Origin: Streptomyces sp. Je 1-79
GTDB lineage: Bacteria > Actinomycetota > Actinomycetes > Streptomycetales > Streptomycetaceae
Assembly (NCBI RefSeq): GCF_025195125.1
Contig: NZ_JAMGSL010000007.1
Coordinates: 434,001-498,000, forward strand
Length of the DNA: 64,000 nucleotides
Direction of reading: 5' to 3'
The notes under the pieces are model-generated. The model searched no databases. It saw only the letters and a program-made list of their open reading frames with translations, and was not told where the DNA came from. Numbering within the stretch: position 1 is the stretch's first letter; each line of letters opens with the position of its first letter. This document shows, piece by piece, positions 8,783 to 16,583 of this stretch. The translations under genes and the position numbers were made by a program.

Positions 8783-9417
8783 GCGACGGCCTTGCCCACC
8801 ACCGGCGCGAGCCCCGCCGACCTGCCGATCGCCCCCTTGTCGCCGCACTGCTCCAGCCAGTTGGCGAGCATCAGGTGGCCGTGCTCGGTGAGCACCGACT
8901 CGGGGTGGAACTGCACACCCTCGACAGCCAGTTCACGGTGGCGAAGTCCCATGATGATGCCGTCCTCCGTCCGCGCCGTGACCTCGAGCTCGTCCGGCAG
9001 CTCCGCGGGCTCCGCGGCCAGCGAGTGGTAGCGCGTCGCCGTGAACGGCGACGGCAGGCCCGCGAAGACCCCCTTGCCCCCGTGGGTGACGAGCGAGGTC
9101 TTGCCGTGCAGCAGCTCGGGGGCACGGTCGACGACACCGCCGTACGCGACCGCCATCGACTGCATGCCCAGGCAGACCCCGAAGACGGGCACCCCGGTCG
9201 AGGCGCAGTGGCGCACCATGTCGATGCAGACACCGGCCTGTTCGGGCGCGCCCGGCCCGGGCGACAGCAGGACGCCGTCGAAGCCGTCCTGGGCGTGGCC
9301 CAGCTCGACCTCGTCGTTGCGGAGCACCTCGCACTCGGCGCCGAGCTGGTAGAGGTACTGGACGAGGTTGAAGACGAAGCTGTCGTAGTTGTCGACGACG
9401 AGAATCCGCGCGCTCAC
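8779..9417 (-). CDS. trpG: Glutamine amidotransferase, aminodeoxychorismate/anthranilate synthase component II (PabA/TrpG type)
   Basis: A 212-residue class I glutamine amidotransferase. It would release ammonia from glutamine for a chorismate-converting partner in folate or tryptophan synthesis. The triad is present: nucleophile Cys in GVCLGMQ, and His and Glu in QFHPES. ILVVDNYDSFVFNLVQY at the start and HGKTS are typical of PabA/TrpG. No TrpE/PabB partner is nearby. GTG 9417 overlaps the TGA of the small gene upstream as GTGA, and its own TGA overlaps the next sortase start, so three genes are coupled. The position between a DUF881 gene and pknB is the same as trpG (Rv0013) in M. tuberculosis, so the gene belongs to the ancestral backbone. 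Confidence 0.9.
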   Translation of the reverse strand: MSARILVVDNYDSFVFNLVQYLYQLGAECEVLRNDEVELGHAQDGFDGVLLSPGPGAPEQAGVCIDMVRHCASTGVPVFGVCLGMQSMAVAYGGVVDRAPELLHGKTSLVTHGGKGVFAGLPSPFTATRYHSLAAEPAELPDELEVTARTEDGIIMGLRHRELAVEGVQFHPESVLTEHGHLMLANWLEQCGDKGAIGRSAGLAPVVGKAVA

Positions 9418-9575
9418 TGGCCGTCCACCGTCACGTCGTTGAACGGAAGCAGCGGCTCCGCCCAGGGGAACACGTACTGGAAGAGGGTGTACACGACACC
9501 CAGGACGAGCACGAGCGAGATGATGCCCCGGACCCACGCGTTGCCCGGCAGATGCCGCCAGATCCAGCCGTACAT
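9414..9575 (-). CDS. Small single-helix membrane protein
   Basis: A 53-residue protein starting MYGWIWRHLPGNAW, with one membrane helix (about residues 14-35) and a short acidic C-terminus ending VDGQ. ATG 9575 is preceded by GGAAGGGG. Its TGA overlaps the amidotransferase start as GTGA. I recognise no named family; similar tiny membrane proteins occur at this place in other Streptomyces as far as I recall. The function is unknown; a helper for the sortases or for envelope assembly is only a guess from context. Confidence 0.75.
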   Translation of the reverse strand: MYGWIWRHLPGNAWVRGIISLVLVLGVVYTLFQYVFPWAEPLLPFNDVTVDGQ

Positions 9576-9639
9576 GACGTCCACTGCCCCTTCCGTTCGT
9601 TACGGGCACCAGAGTACGGGGCGAAGGAGCCGTGAGGGG

Positions 9640-10332
9640 TCAGCCCGCCAAAGCCGGCGGCTTGCCCTGCGTCACAGGCTGGGTGGCCTCCAGATGCGCC
9701 CAGGCGATCAGCCGGTGGCTGCTGCCCCACTCCGGCTCGCAGGTGGTGAGCGTCAGATAGCGGCCCGGCCCGTCGAACGCGGACGCGTCCTTCTTCAGGG
9801 GCCGGGGCACGGGATCGATCACGCCGACGTCGGTGGGGACGGTCCGGTACGGCTTCCGCGCGATCCGGTACGTGAACCAGGTCGTCCCGTCGGTGAGGAC
9901 GACCGCGTCACCCGGCCGCAGCCGGGGGAAGTCCTTGAACGGATCTCCGTACGTGCGCCGGTGGCCGGCCACCGAGAAGTTGCCGGTCCCGCCGAGGCGG
10001 GCGGTGGAGGCGTAGTGGCCCAGGCCCTTCTTCAGGACGGCGGCGGAGGTGCCCTCCAGGACGGGCCACTCCCAGCCCCCGCCGAGCCGGGGAATGTACA
10101 TGACGGCGATGCCCCGGCCCGTTCTGTACGGCCGCGGGGGCGGCGCGGCCGTGACCGCTTCGGCGACGGGCCGGTCCACCCACTCCCGCTCCAGGATGCC
10201 GATCTGCCCGGCCGTCGCGCTCTCCGCCTGGACGCCGGTCCAGTGGAGGACATAGACGACGAAGAGGACGATCACGGTCCCGACGGTGATGCACAGCTCG
10301 CTGAACGTCCTGACGATCAGTCGCACCGCCAC
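9640..10332 (-). CDS. Class E sortase (third of three)
   Basis: A 230-residue sortase with an N-terminal membrane helix (about 12-32) and catalytic His124 (AGHRRTYG), Cys198 (TLTTC) and Arg207 (SSHRLIAW). It is the most divergent of the three, with EP rather than TP following the catalytic Cys. GTG 10332 has GGGGAGG upstream; GTG 10326 is an alternative. It follows the DUF881 gene by 19 bases and is probably co-transcribed. Confidence 0.9.
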   Translation of the reverse strand: MAVRLIVRTFSELCITVGTVIVLFVVYVLHWTGVQAESATAGQIGILEREWVDRPVAEAVTAAPPPRPYRTGRGIAVMYIPRLGGGWEWPVLEGTSAAVLKKGLGHYASTARLGGTGNFSVAGHRRTYGDPFKDFPRLRPGDAVVLTDGTTWFTYRIARKPYRTVPTDVGVIDPVPRPLKKDASAFDGPGRYLTLTTCEPEWGSSHRLIAWAHLEATQPVTQGKPPALAG

Positions 10333-10351
10333 CGGCCGGGCCTCCCCGCAG

Positions 10352-11119
10352 TCAGCTCACAGGCTTCGCGTAGTGGAGATCCACTGTGCCGGAGTAGCCG
10401 GGAAGAGTCATCGCCCTGTGCTCGTCGACTTTCCAGCCGAGCCCGTACGCCTTCACGTACAGCTGGTAGTTCTGCACGGCCGGCGCGTCGGCGAGCGCCT
10501 TGGTCAGCTTCCCCCGGTCACCCACCGCGGTGATCTTGTACGGGGGCGAGTAGACCCGGCCCTGGAGGATCAGGGTGTTGCCCACACAGCGCACGGCGCT
10601 GGTCGAGATGAGCCGCTGGTCCATGACCTGGATGCCCCGGGCCCCGCCCTGCCACAGCGCGTTCACGACCGCCTGGAGGTCCTGCTGGTGGATGACGAGG
10701 TCGTTGGCCTGCGGCTCGGGGTAGCCGGGGGCGGCCTGGGCGTTCGGCGGGGCGTCGTTCAGGGTGACCGTCAGGCCCTGCCCGGACACCGGGGTGGTGC
10801 CCGCGGCGGCCTCCAGGGCGCGCAGCCTCGCGTCCTCGGCCCTCGTGGAGCCGTCGTCGCGCGCCGCGAGGCCGTCGACCTGTCCCCGCAGGGCGGCGGT
10901 GGACTCGTCCAGGCCGGCGTTCTTGTGGCTGCGCTCCTCGATGAGGTCGGAGAGCCGCAGAAGCGAGGCGTCGGTCCGGATGTTCGTACCCTTGGCAGTG
11001 TTGAAGCTCGTCACGAAGATCAGCCCGGCGAGGGCGAAGACGGCAGCAGTCAGCAGCCGGACGGGGCGCCACCTGGTGGGTCGGCCCGGTCCGGGGGAAG
11101 AGTCGGCAGAATTGCTCAA
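10352..11119 (-). CDS. DUF881 family membrane-anchored protein
   Basis: A 255-residue protein. A Pro/Arg-rich cytoplasmic start, one membrane helix (about 21-40), a predicted coiled coil (55-105) and the C-terminal DUF881 domain are visible, including NDAPPN, NDLVIHQQDLQAVVNALW, GARGIQVMDQRLIS, CVGNTLILQGRVYSPPYKI and GDRGKL. DUF881 proteins occur beside division genes (Rv0012 next to crgA in M. tuberculosis), and the function is not established. The start is TTG 11119, with AGGG 8 bases upstream. It is the first gene of the minus-strand sortase operon and is divergent from crgA. Confidence 0.88.
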   Translation of the reverse strand: MSNSADSSPGPGRPTRWRPVRLLTAAVFALAGLIFVTSFNTAKGTNIRTDASLLRLSDLIEERSHKNAGLDESTAALRGQVDGLAARDDGSTRAEDARLRALEAAAGTTPVSGQGLTVTLNDAPPNAQAAPGYPEPQANDLVIHQQDLQAVVNALWQGGARGIQVMDQRLISTSAVRCVGNTLILQGRVYSPPYKITAVGDRGKLTKALADAPAVQNYQLYVKAYGLGWKVDEHRAMTLPGYSGTVDLHYAKPVS

Positions 11120-11270
11120 CGTACCCTGATCCCCTTCGGTGCCGTGGAACCACTACGCTAACGGACGCCCGGGGGACGCAGTGGTCCTCCTACGTCACCC
11201 AGCCGTCCCACCCCGGCGCCAGCCACAGTTCCCTGCGCGGTCACGCAGCGCATCGACAGGAGAGTCCCTC
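11120..11270. promoter_or_regulatory. Divergent promoter region of the DUF881-sortase operon and crgA
   Basis: 151 bases between divergent starts. A TACGCT hexamer at 11154-11159 resembles a -10 element for crgA. No operator symmetry is obvious. Confidence 0.35.
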
Positions 11271-11525
11271 GTGCCGAAGTCACGTATCCGCAAGAAGGCC
11301 GACTTCACGCCCCCGCCCGCCAAGCAGGCCACCAACATCAAGCTGACCAACCGCAGCTGGGTGGCTCCGGTGATGCTGGCGCTGTTCCTCATCGGGCTCG
11401 TGTGGATCGTCGTCTTCTACGTCACCGACGGCACGCTGCCGGTGAAGTCCATCAACAACTGGAACATCGTCGTGGGCTTCGGCTTCATCGCGGCCGGGTT
11501 CGGCGTCTCCACCCAGTGGAAGTAG
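11271..11525 (+). CDS. crgA: Cell division protein CrgA
   Basis: An 84-residue membrane protein, exactly the size of Streptomyces CrgA, which in aerial hyphae inhibits premature FtsZ-ring formation and in mycobacteria bridges FtsZ, FtsQ and FtsI. PKSRIRKKADFTPP is followed by two membrane helices (about 31-50 and 62-80) and a C-terminal STQWK. GTG 11271 has CAGGAGAG upstream. The position beside DUF881 matches M. tuberculosis Rv0011c-Rv0012. Confidence 0.95.
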   Translation: MPKSRIRKKADFTPPPAKQATNIKLTNRSWVAPVMLALFLIGLVWIVVFYVTDGTLPVKSINNWNIVVGFGFIAAGFGVSTQWK

Positions 11526-11848
11526 CGGGCTCCCGGCGACGGGCTCCGCGGCCGGTTCCGCGGCCGGCTCCCGACTTGCCGGGCAAGCCTTGCCCTGAAC
11601 TTATCCACAGCGTTGTGCACAGCACTGGATAACTTACGAAGATCTGTGGATAACTCAGGGTCCGGTTGACGCCGGTGTGACTGCGGCGCCGTAGCACAGA
11701 ATCCACTCCGCCCCTCGCTCCTGCTGGAAAAGCCCAGCTCAGGAGCGGGGGGCGGTGTCGTTCCCCGCGCGGTGCACATGATCCACCACGCGCTGTGGAT
11801 AACTCTGGGGAAAGCTTTCAGAGAAAGCTCGTCCACAGCCCTGTGCGC
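11526..11848. other. Intergenic DnaA-box cluster and hairpin between crgA and the rhomboid gene
   Basis: This 323-base gap between convergent genes holds three perfect copies of the classical DnaA box: TTATCCACA at 11601-11609, and TGTGGATAA at 11645-11653 and 11794-11802. Near matches are TTGTGCACA at 11613-11621 and TCGTCCACA at about 11828-11836. No ORF is convincing. DnaA-box clusters outside oriC that titrate DnaA are known in Streptomyces; that this one does so is inference. Confidence 0.7.
11708..11755. terminator. Terminator-like stem-loop between crgA and the rhomboid gene
   Basis: CCGCCCCTCGCTCCTG at 11708-11723 pairs with 11740-11755 (16 bp, one T-G wobble) around a 16-base loop. 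It lies between convergent genes and inside the DnaA-box cluster. Confidence 0.6.
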
Positions 11849-12715
11849 TCAGGTGAGCGATGCCGAGCGGGCGAGGACAAGACCCAGATCGATCAGAAGC
11901 ACCAGTCCACAGGCTCCGTACTGCACGACGTTCCGCTTGGCCCGTGGCGCGTGCAGCAGACCGTAGGTCACCAGGGCGCCGCCGACGAGGCCGCCGATGT
12001 GCGCCTCCCAGGAGATCCCGGGGCGGGTGAAGGTCAGCAGCAGCGACAGGGCGACGAAGAGGATCACCGGCCGCATGTCGTAGCGTCGGCGCCGGGTGAG
12101 CACCGCCCAGGCGCCGATCAGTCCGAAGACGACGCCGGAGGCGCCGAGCGAGGGCTGGTTCGGCGCGGCCAGCAGGTAGGCGAGGGCGGATCCGGAGAGG
12201 CCGGAGAGCAGACAGAGCGTCGCGTAGCGGATCCTGCCGAGCTCGGGTTCGACGATGCCGCCGATGACCCAGAGTCCCAGCATGTTGAAGAGGAAGTGCG
12301 GGATCTCCTGGTGGAGGAAGGTCGAGGTCAGCAGCCGGTACCACTCGCCGTCCGCGACCCCCACGATCTCGCCGAGCGGCGGGCTGAACGCGTACCCGAT
12401 CAGCGACAGCTCGTCCACGAGCCGGTCGCCGGCCACCTGGACGGCGATGAAGAGGGCGAGGTTGACCGCGATGAGGATCTTGGTGACGAGACGCCCGTCC
12501 GACGCCACCCGGCCGCCGGCGAGCGTACGGGGCTGATTGGCGTCGGGCGCGTGGCCCGTGCCGGAGCCGTTCCGTACGCAGTCGGGGCACTGGAAGCCGA
12601 CGGACGCGGAGACCATGCACTGCGGGCAGATCGGCTTCTCGCAGCGGGTGCAGCGGATGCCTGTCTCGACGTCCGGGTGGCGGTAACAGCGCGGCAGGCC
12701 GGACTGCGGCTCCAT
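11849..12715 (-). CDS. Rhomboid family intramembrane serine protease with N-terminal zinc-binding domain
   Basis: A 288-residue protein. Residues 10-46 form a B-box-like zinc module with Cys10, His13, Cys22, Cys25, Cys30, Cys33, Cys43 and Cys46. About six membrane helices follow from residue 78. The rhomboid catalytic dyad is Ser193 in GASG and His239 in WEAHIGG; the conserved HxxxN appears as His140 and Asn144. ATG 12715 has GGGAGGGACCTCC upstream. Rhomboids cut membrane-protein substrates; this substrate is unknown. Next to ppiA and crgA it matches Rv0110/Rv0010c-region proteins only loosely. Confidence 0.92.
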   Translation of the reverse strand: MEPQSGLPRCYRHPDVETGIRCTRCEKPICPQCMVSASVGFQCPDCVRNGSGTGHAPDANQPRTLAGGRVASDGRLVTKILIAVNLALFIAVQVAGDRLVDELSLIGYAFSPPLGEIVGVADGEWYRLLTSTFLHQEIPHFLFNMLGLWVIGGIVEPELGRIRYATLCLLSGLSGSALAYLLAAPNQPSLGASGVVFGLIGAWAVLTRRRRYDMRPVILFVALSLLLTFTRPGISWEAHIGGLVGGALVTYGLLHAPRAKRNVVQYGACGLVLLIDLGLVLARSASLT

Positions 12716-12885
12716 GGAGGTCCCTCCCGAGGAGATGGGGCGGCGAGGCAGCGCCCCGCCTTCCTGATACGGACGGGCGGGGCGGAAAGGTTCCCTGTCG
12801 GGGGGTGCGCGGGCCGGGCGCTCACCGGGCCCGCCGGCCGGCTCGGTCGGTGGGGCGGGAGCCTGGTGCCGAAGCGGACCCGCCG

Positions 12886-13413
12886 TCAGCGGGTCTCGAT
12901 GACGACCGACTCCAGGACCACGTCGTCGAGCGGCCGCTTGGTGTTCGGGTTGACCGGCGTCGCGGCGATGGCGTCGACGACCTTCTTGCTCGCCGCGCCG
13001 ACGACCTCACCGAAGATCGTGTGCTTGCGGTTCAGCCAGGTCGTGGCGCCGACGGTGATGAAGAACTGCGAGCCGTTCGTACCCGGGCCGGCGTTGGCCA
13101 TGGCCAGCAGGTAGGGGCGGTCGAAGAAGAGCTCGGGGTGGAACTCGTCGGCGAACTCGTAGCCCGGCCCGCCCGTGCCGTTCCCCAGCGGGTCTCCGCC
13201 CTGGATCATGAAGCCTTCGATGACCCGGTGGAAGACGGTGCCGTCGTAGAGGCGCTCCGCGGCGACGGTGCCGGTGGCCGGATGCGTCCACTCCCGCTCG
13301 CCGTTGGCGAGTTCGGTGAAGTTCCTGACCGTCTTCGGGGCGTGGTTCGGCAGCAGCCGAATCTCGATGTCGCCCTGGCTGGTTTTGAGAGTGGCGTAGA
13401 GCTGCTCGGCCAC
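12886..13413 (-). CDS. ppiA: Peptidyl-prolyl cis-trans isomerase, cyclophilin type
   Basis: A 175-residue cytoplasmic cyclophilin that catalyses proline isomerisation during folding. Visible motifs include FHRVIEGFMIQGGDPLGNGTGGPGY, split here as FHRVI and FMIQGGDP (catalytic Arg in FHR), NGSQFFIT and HTIFGEVV, with no signal peptide. GTG 13413 is chosen because the fold starts at AEQLYATLKTSQGDI; a reading frame continuing far upstream has no homology. Beside crgA and the tRNAs it matches M. tuberculosis ppiA (Rv0009). Confidence 0.93.
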   Translation of the reverse strand: MAEQLYATLKTSQGDIEIRLLPNHAPKTVRNFTELANGEREWTHPATGTVAAERLYDGTVFHRVIEGFMIQGGDPLGNGTGGPGYEFADEFHPELFFDRPYLLAMANAGPGTNGSQFFITVGATTWLNRKHTIFGEVVGAASKKVVDAIAATPVNPNTKRPLDDVVLESVVIETR

Positions 13414-13581
13414 GGTCCGCCTTCCGTAAGTCTCCACTGACGCGCATCGCATCCTCGCACGGAAGCGTCGTGGGCATGCCCCGGATGCCAGCCCCGCATG
13501 CCGGACCGCGATCGGACAGGCATGATTTCGAAAAGGGTGGAAAGGCGAAATACCGACACCGCCACCGAGTAGGAGGATCCC

Positions 13582-14340
13582 GTGACCCGGATGGACAGCG
13601 TGCGCGCCGCGACCGATTCGGCCAAGGACAGCGTGCTGCACGCCGCGGAAGTGGTGGCGCCCTATGCCGACACGGCCAAGGAACAGGCCGTGCAGTATGC
13701 CGGCACGGCCAAGGACCAGGCCACGCGCTATGCGCACGAGGCACGTGTCCGGCTCGCGCCGAAGGTTTCTAAGGCCACTCAGCAGGCCCGTGTTCAAGCT
13801 CGTGTGCAGTACAACGCCTATGTCGCACCGCATGTACCGCCGCGGGTCGACGACGCGGCGCATCGTGCCGCGGTGGTGACCCGCAAGGCCGCCCGTCAGG
13901 CGGCCGACTACACCGTTCCGCGCGTCGAGAGCGCGGTCGCCGCGACCGGTCCCGTTCTGGACGAGGCCGGATCGCGTTCGGTGGCCGCCTGGGCCGCACT
14001 GCGCGGTCAGGTGACACCGAAGGAGATCGAGAAGCTCGTACGGAAGCACAAGCGTCGTGCCAGGGCCGGGCGTCTCGCCAAGGGACTCGCTGTCCTCGGC
14101 GTGGTGGCCGCAGGCGCCTACTGTGCATGGAAGTGGTGGGACAAGCAGGCCAACCCGGACTGGCTGGTCGAACCGCCCGCTCCTACCGAGGTCGATGAGG
14201 CCGTGTCGGAACCGTCGTCCCGGACTTCGCCGCTGACGTCCGTCGACGGCAGTGGGGCTCTCGATCCCGAGGTGGAGGCCAAGGAGGCCGAGGCGGGCGC
14301 CGATGCCGATGCGGACACGGATCGCGACGAGCGTCGCTGA
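13582..14340 (+). CDS. DUF5324-like membrane-associated helical protein
   Basis: A 252-residue protein. Residues 1-150 are Ala-rich amphipathic helix with heptad-like TAKEQAVQYAGTAKDQATRYA repeats (about 34-52), reminiscent of apolipoprotein/LEA-type helices. One membrane helix lies at about 171-190 (GLAVLGVVAAGAYCAWKWW), followed by an acidic low-complexity tail of alternating Ala/Asp. GTG 13582 has a perfect AGGAGG at 13571-13576. It resembles the Streptomyces family DUF5324; the function is unknown. It is convergent with the next gene and divergent from ppiA. Confidence 0.78.
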   Translation: MTRMDSVRAATDSAKDSVLHAAEVVAPYADTAKEQAVQYAGTAKDQATRYAHEARVRLAPKVSKATQQARVQARVQYNAYVAPHVPPRVDDAAHRAAVVTRKAARQAADYTVPRVESAVAATGPVLDEAGSRSVAAWAALRGQVTPKEIEKLVRKHKRRARAGRLAKGLAVLGVVAAGAYCAWKWWDKQANPDWLVEPPAPTEVDEAVSEPSSRTSPLTSVDGSGALDPEVEAKEAEAGADADADTDRDERR

Positions 14341-14371
14341 CCGTGGACTGCCTCCGCGTTCCGGCCGGCTC

Positions 14372-14412
14372 GTAGGGCCTGGAGAGGAGTACGTCGACTC
14401 CCCATGCCCTAC
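14372..14412. terminator. Imperfect hairpin between convergent genes
   Basis: GTAGGGCCTGGAGAG (14372-14386) pairs with 14398-14412 with two mismatches and an 11-base loop. It overlaps the stop of the minus-strand gene. Confidence 0.45.
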
Positions 14413-14780
14413 GCCGCCGAGGCGAGCGACAGGCCGGACAGCTCCGTCTGGTCCGTGAGCGCGGTCTCGGCCGGGGAGTCGGCGCGCAGGTGGCGTACGG
14501 AGGGCGAGGAGTTGTGCGCCTCGGCGCCGATGCGCTGCTTGATCGTGGGCGGCAGGGAGCGCTCGCGGACCATGGGCCACTGATACGCCGCCCTCTGTGC
14601 CGGTACGGCGGTGGTCGTACGGGCTCCGGCGGCGGCGGCGCGCGCGGTCGGCTCCTCCGGCTGCTGGACAGCGGGGGCCTGGGCGGCGGCGGCGGTGGAC
14701 GCCAGGCCGACGGAGGCGAGCAGGGCGAAGAGTACGGAGATGAAGGCGGTCCAGAACTGCTTGACCTTGGCGGTGGCCAT
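14409..14780 (-). CDS. Small secreted or membrane-attached hypothetical protein (DUF6344-like)
   Basis: A 123-residue protein starting MATAKVKQFWTAFISVLFAL. Its N-terminal hydrophobic stretch (about 9-32) ends in ASTAAAAQA, which looks like a signal peptide. The remainder is Ala/Thr/Pro-rich with a C-terminal LTDQTELSGLSLASAA. It recalls the Streptomyces DUF6344 family, but I am not certain. ATG 14780 is preceded by GTGAGGGGCC. The function is unknown. Confidence 0.65.
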   Translation of the reverse strand: MATAKVKQFWTAFISVLFALLASVGLASTAAAAQAPAVQQPEEPTARAAAAGARTTTAVPAQRAAYQWPMVRERSLPPTIKQRIGAEAHNSSPSVRHLRADSPAETALTDQTELSGLSLASAA

Positions 14781-14800
14781 GGCCCCTCACTTTCGGTTCG

Positions 14801-14865
14801 GGATGCTCGTGCTGTTCGTGCTGTGCGTTCTGTTCGCGGTTGTTCTGTTCGTGCTGTTCTCGGAT
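14801..14865. repeat. Short tandem-like GTGCTGTTC repeats upstream of the small secreted gene
   Basis: Between about 14808 and 14862 the plus strand repeats degenerate copies of GTGCTGTTC / GTTCTGTTC roughly every 9-11 bases. On the minus strand this reads as GAACAGCAC iterated upstream of the gene starting at 14780. It could be regulatory or simple drift. Confidence 0.45.
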
Positions 14866-14981
14866 GGTGCATTTCGGATTGCGCGCTTTTCGTACCTTCC
14901 TCATGATGGGGACGCGGATCCGGATTGCCCGGAGCGACGCCGTCCCCGCGCAGTTCTTCCGATGAACACCACCCGTCCGGC

Positions 14982-16241
14982 TCAGTGGGCGTCGACGTGC
15001 TCCGTGGCGCCGTGGGTGAGGGGTGCCCGGTTGCGGGTCCGCTCCGCCCAGCGGACCGCCGGTTTCGTGGCGACCCCGGTGACCAGGAAGAACCCGCCGA
15101 GGAGAAGCCAGCCGGGCACGCCCCAGGTGATCAGGAGCGTGGTGACCAGGAGCGGGCCGAGGGTCCGTGCGACGGGGACGCCGGTCCCGTAGAAGCCCTG
15201 GTACTGGCCGATCCGGCCGCCGGGCGCGAGGGCGAAGCCGATCTGCCAGGAGCCGGCGGAGTGGCGCATCTCGGCGACGACCTGGAGCGCCGCGCCGAGG
15301 GTGAGGACGGCGACGGTCGCCCAGGGCCCGAGGTCGGCCGCCGTCACCGCGAACACGGCGCACGAGGCGAGCATGACGGCGCCGGCCGTGCCCACCGCGC
15401 GCGTGGCCTCGGACAGGCCGGTGACCTTCCTGGCCACCCGTACCTGGAAGAGCATCACCGCCGCGGTGTTGAGGACGAAGAGCGCCGACACGATCCACCC
15501 GGGCGCCGGGGTCCGCTGCACGATCCACAGCGGCAGGGCGAGGCTGAGCAGCGGAAGCCGCAGGAGCATCAGCGCGTTCAGCAGAGTGAGCAGCGCGTAG
15601 GGACGGTCGCGGAGCACGGCGAGGCGCGGCTCGCCGACGGCGGCGACGGGGGCGGGGGGCACGGACGGCAGTCCGCGCAGCACGAGGGCACAGATCAGGA
15701 AGCCGGCCGCGTCCAGGGCGAACACCGCCAGGTAGGCCGTGCGGGTGCCGGCGTGCAGGGCGAGTCCGCCGAGGCCTGCGCCGACGGCGAGGCCGGCGTT
15801 GAGGGTGGACTGCAGCCGGGCCAGTACCTCGGTACGGGACGCGGGCTCGACCAGCCCGGCGAGCAGCGCCTGGCGGGCGGCGGCGAGGCCGCTCTGGGCG
15901 GTGGCGTACACGGCGGCCGCGACCAGGAACGGCACGAATGAGCGGATGACGAGGAACGAGCCGACGGCCGCCGCGGTGGCCAGGGCGAGCAGGACGGCTG
16001 TGGACCGGGGGCCGCGCCGGTCGGCGAGGTGTCCGAGCCAGACACCGGCGACCGACCCGACGGCCCAGGCGAGCGTGAGCCCGATGCCGATCCGGGCGGC
16101 GGACAGGCCGACGATCTGGCTGAAGTAGAGGGCCGAGGTGACGTAGAAGGCACCGTCGCCGATCGAGTTGCTCAGCTGGGCGACGAGGAGCGCCCGGGGT
16201 GCGCGGGAGGCCTGCGGTACCGCGGTGGAGGTGTTCGCCAT
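14982..16241 (-). CDS. Major facilitator superfamily transporter
   Basis: A 419-residue polytopic transporter with about twelve hydrophobic helices. The MFS loop 2-3 signature appears as GHLADRRGPRSTAV (about 71-84). The substrate cannot be told; drug or metabolite efflux is typical. ATG 16241 is chosen; an in-frame GTG at 16247 would add two residues, and neither has a clear ribosome binding site. It lies alone beside tRNA-Ala. Confidence 0.88.
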   Translation of the reverse strand: MANTSTAVPQASRAPRALLVAQLSNSIGDGAFYVTSALYFSQIVGLSAARIGIGLTLAWAVGSVAGVWLGHLADRRGPRSTAVLLALATAAAVGSFLVIRSFVPFLVAAAVYATAQSGLAAARQALLAGLVEPASRTEVLARLQSTLNAGLAVGAGLGGLALHAGTRTAYLAVFALDAAGFLICALVLRGLPSVPPAPVAAVGEPRLAVLRDRPYALLTLLNALMLLRLPLLSLALPLWIVQRTPAPGWIVSALFVLNTAAVMLFQVRVARKVTGLSEATRAVGTAGAVMLASCAVFAVTAADLGPWATVAVLTLGAALQVVAEMRHSAGSWQIGFALAPGGRIGQYQGFYGTGVPVARTLGPLLVTTLLITWGVPGWLLLGGFFLVTGVATKPAVRWAERTRNRAPLTHGATEHVDAH

Positions 16242-16335
16242 GAACACGACGCTAAGAGCCGGTGGCCCACCCTGACAGGTCCATTACGAGCCCCCGGACG
16301 TGGGCCAATCCGCCCGGCCACGGGCCGCATGACAA

Positions 16336-16375
16336 AAGCCCCTCCGCACCGCGTTCCCGCGGCTCGGAGGGGCTT
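16336..16375 (-). terminator. Terminator downstream of tRNA-Ala
   Basis: An 11-bp perfect stem, 16336-16346 with 16365-16375. On the minus strand it is followed by TTTTG, a short T-run. Confidence 0.8.
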
Positions 16376-16381
16376 GTCCGG

Positions 16382-16454
16382 TGGAGCCTAGGGGAGTCGA
16401 ACCCCTGACATCTGCCATGCAAAGACAGCGCTCTACCAACTGAGCTAAGGCCCC
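16382..16454 (-). tRNA. tRNA-Ala (anticodon TGC)
   Basis: 73 bases read on the minus strand fold as a standard cloverleaf: acceptor GGGGCCT/AGGCTCC with one G-T pair, D-arm TAGCTCAGTTGGTAGAGC, anticodon loop with TGC, and T-arm GGTTCGACTCC. The discriminator is A; the CCA end is not encoded (CCG follows). This is the homologue of alaT near gyrA in mycobacteria. Confidence 0.97.
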
Positions 16455-16583
16455 GGAACGAGAACAGAGTACCGGGTCACCCCCTCTTTCCCGCAAAAGG
16501 ATTGGGACTCCCGGTGGACGACCACGCTCCGTAAGATGCTGACCGAGGTTCGCAGTGGCGAACCCCAGGGATGGGGAGAAGTA

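Noticed and set aside
12886..15528. A minus-strand frame of 880 codons through ppiA and upstream
   Set aside because: Only its last 175 codons resemble a protein (cyclophilin). The rest is Arg/Gly/Pro-rich and lies antisense to or across other genes.
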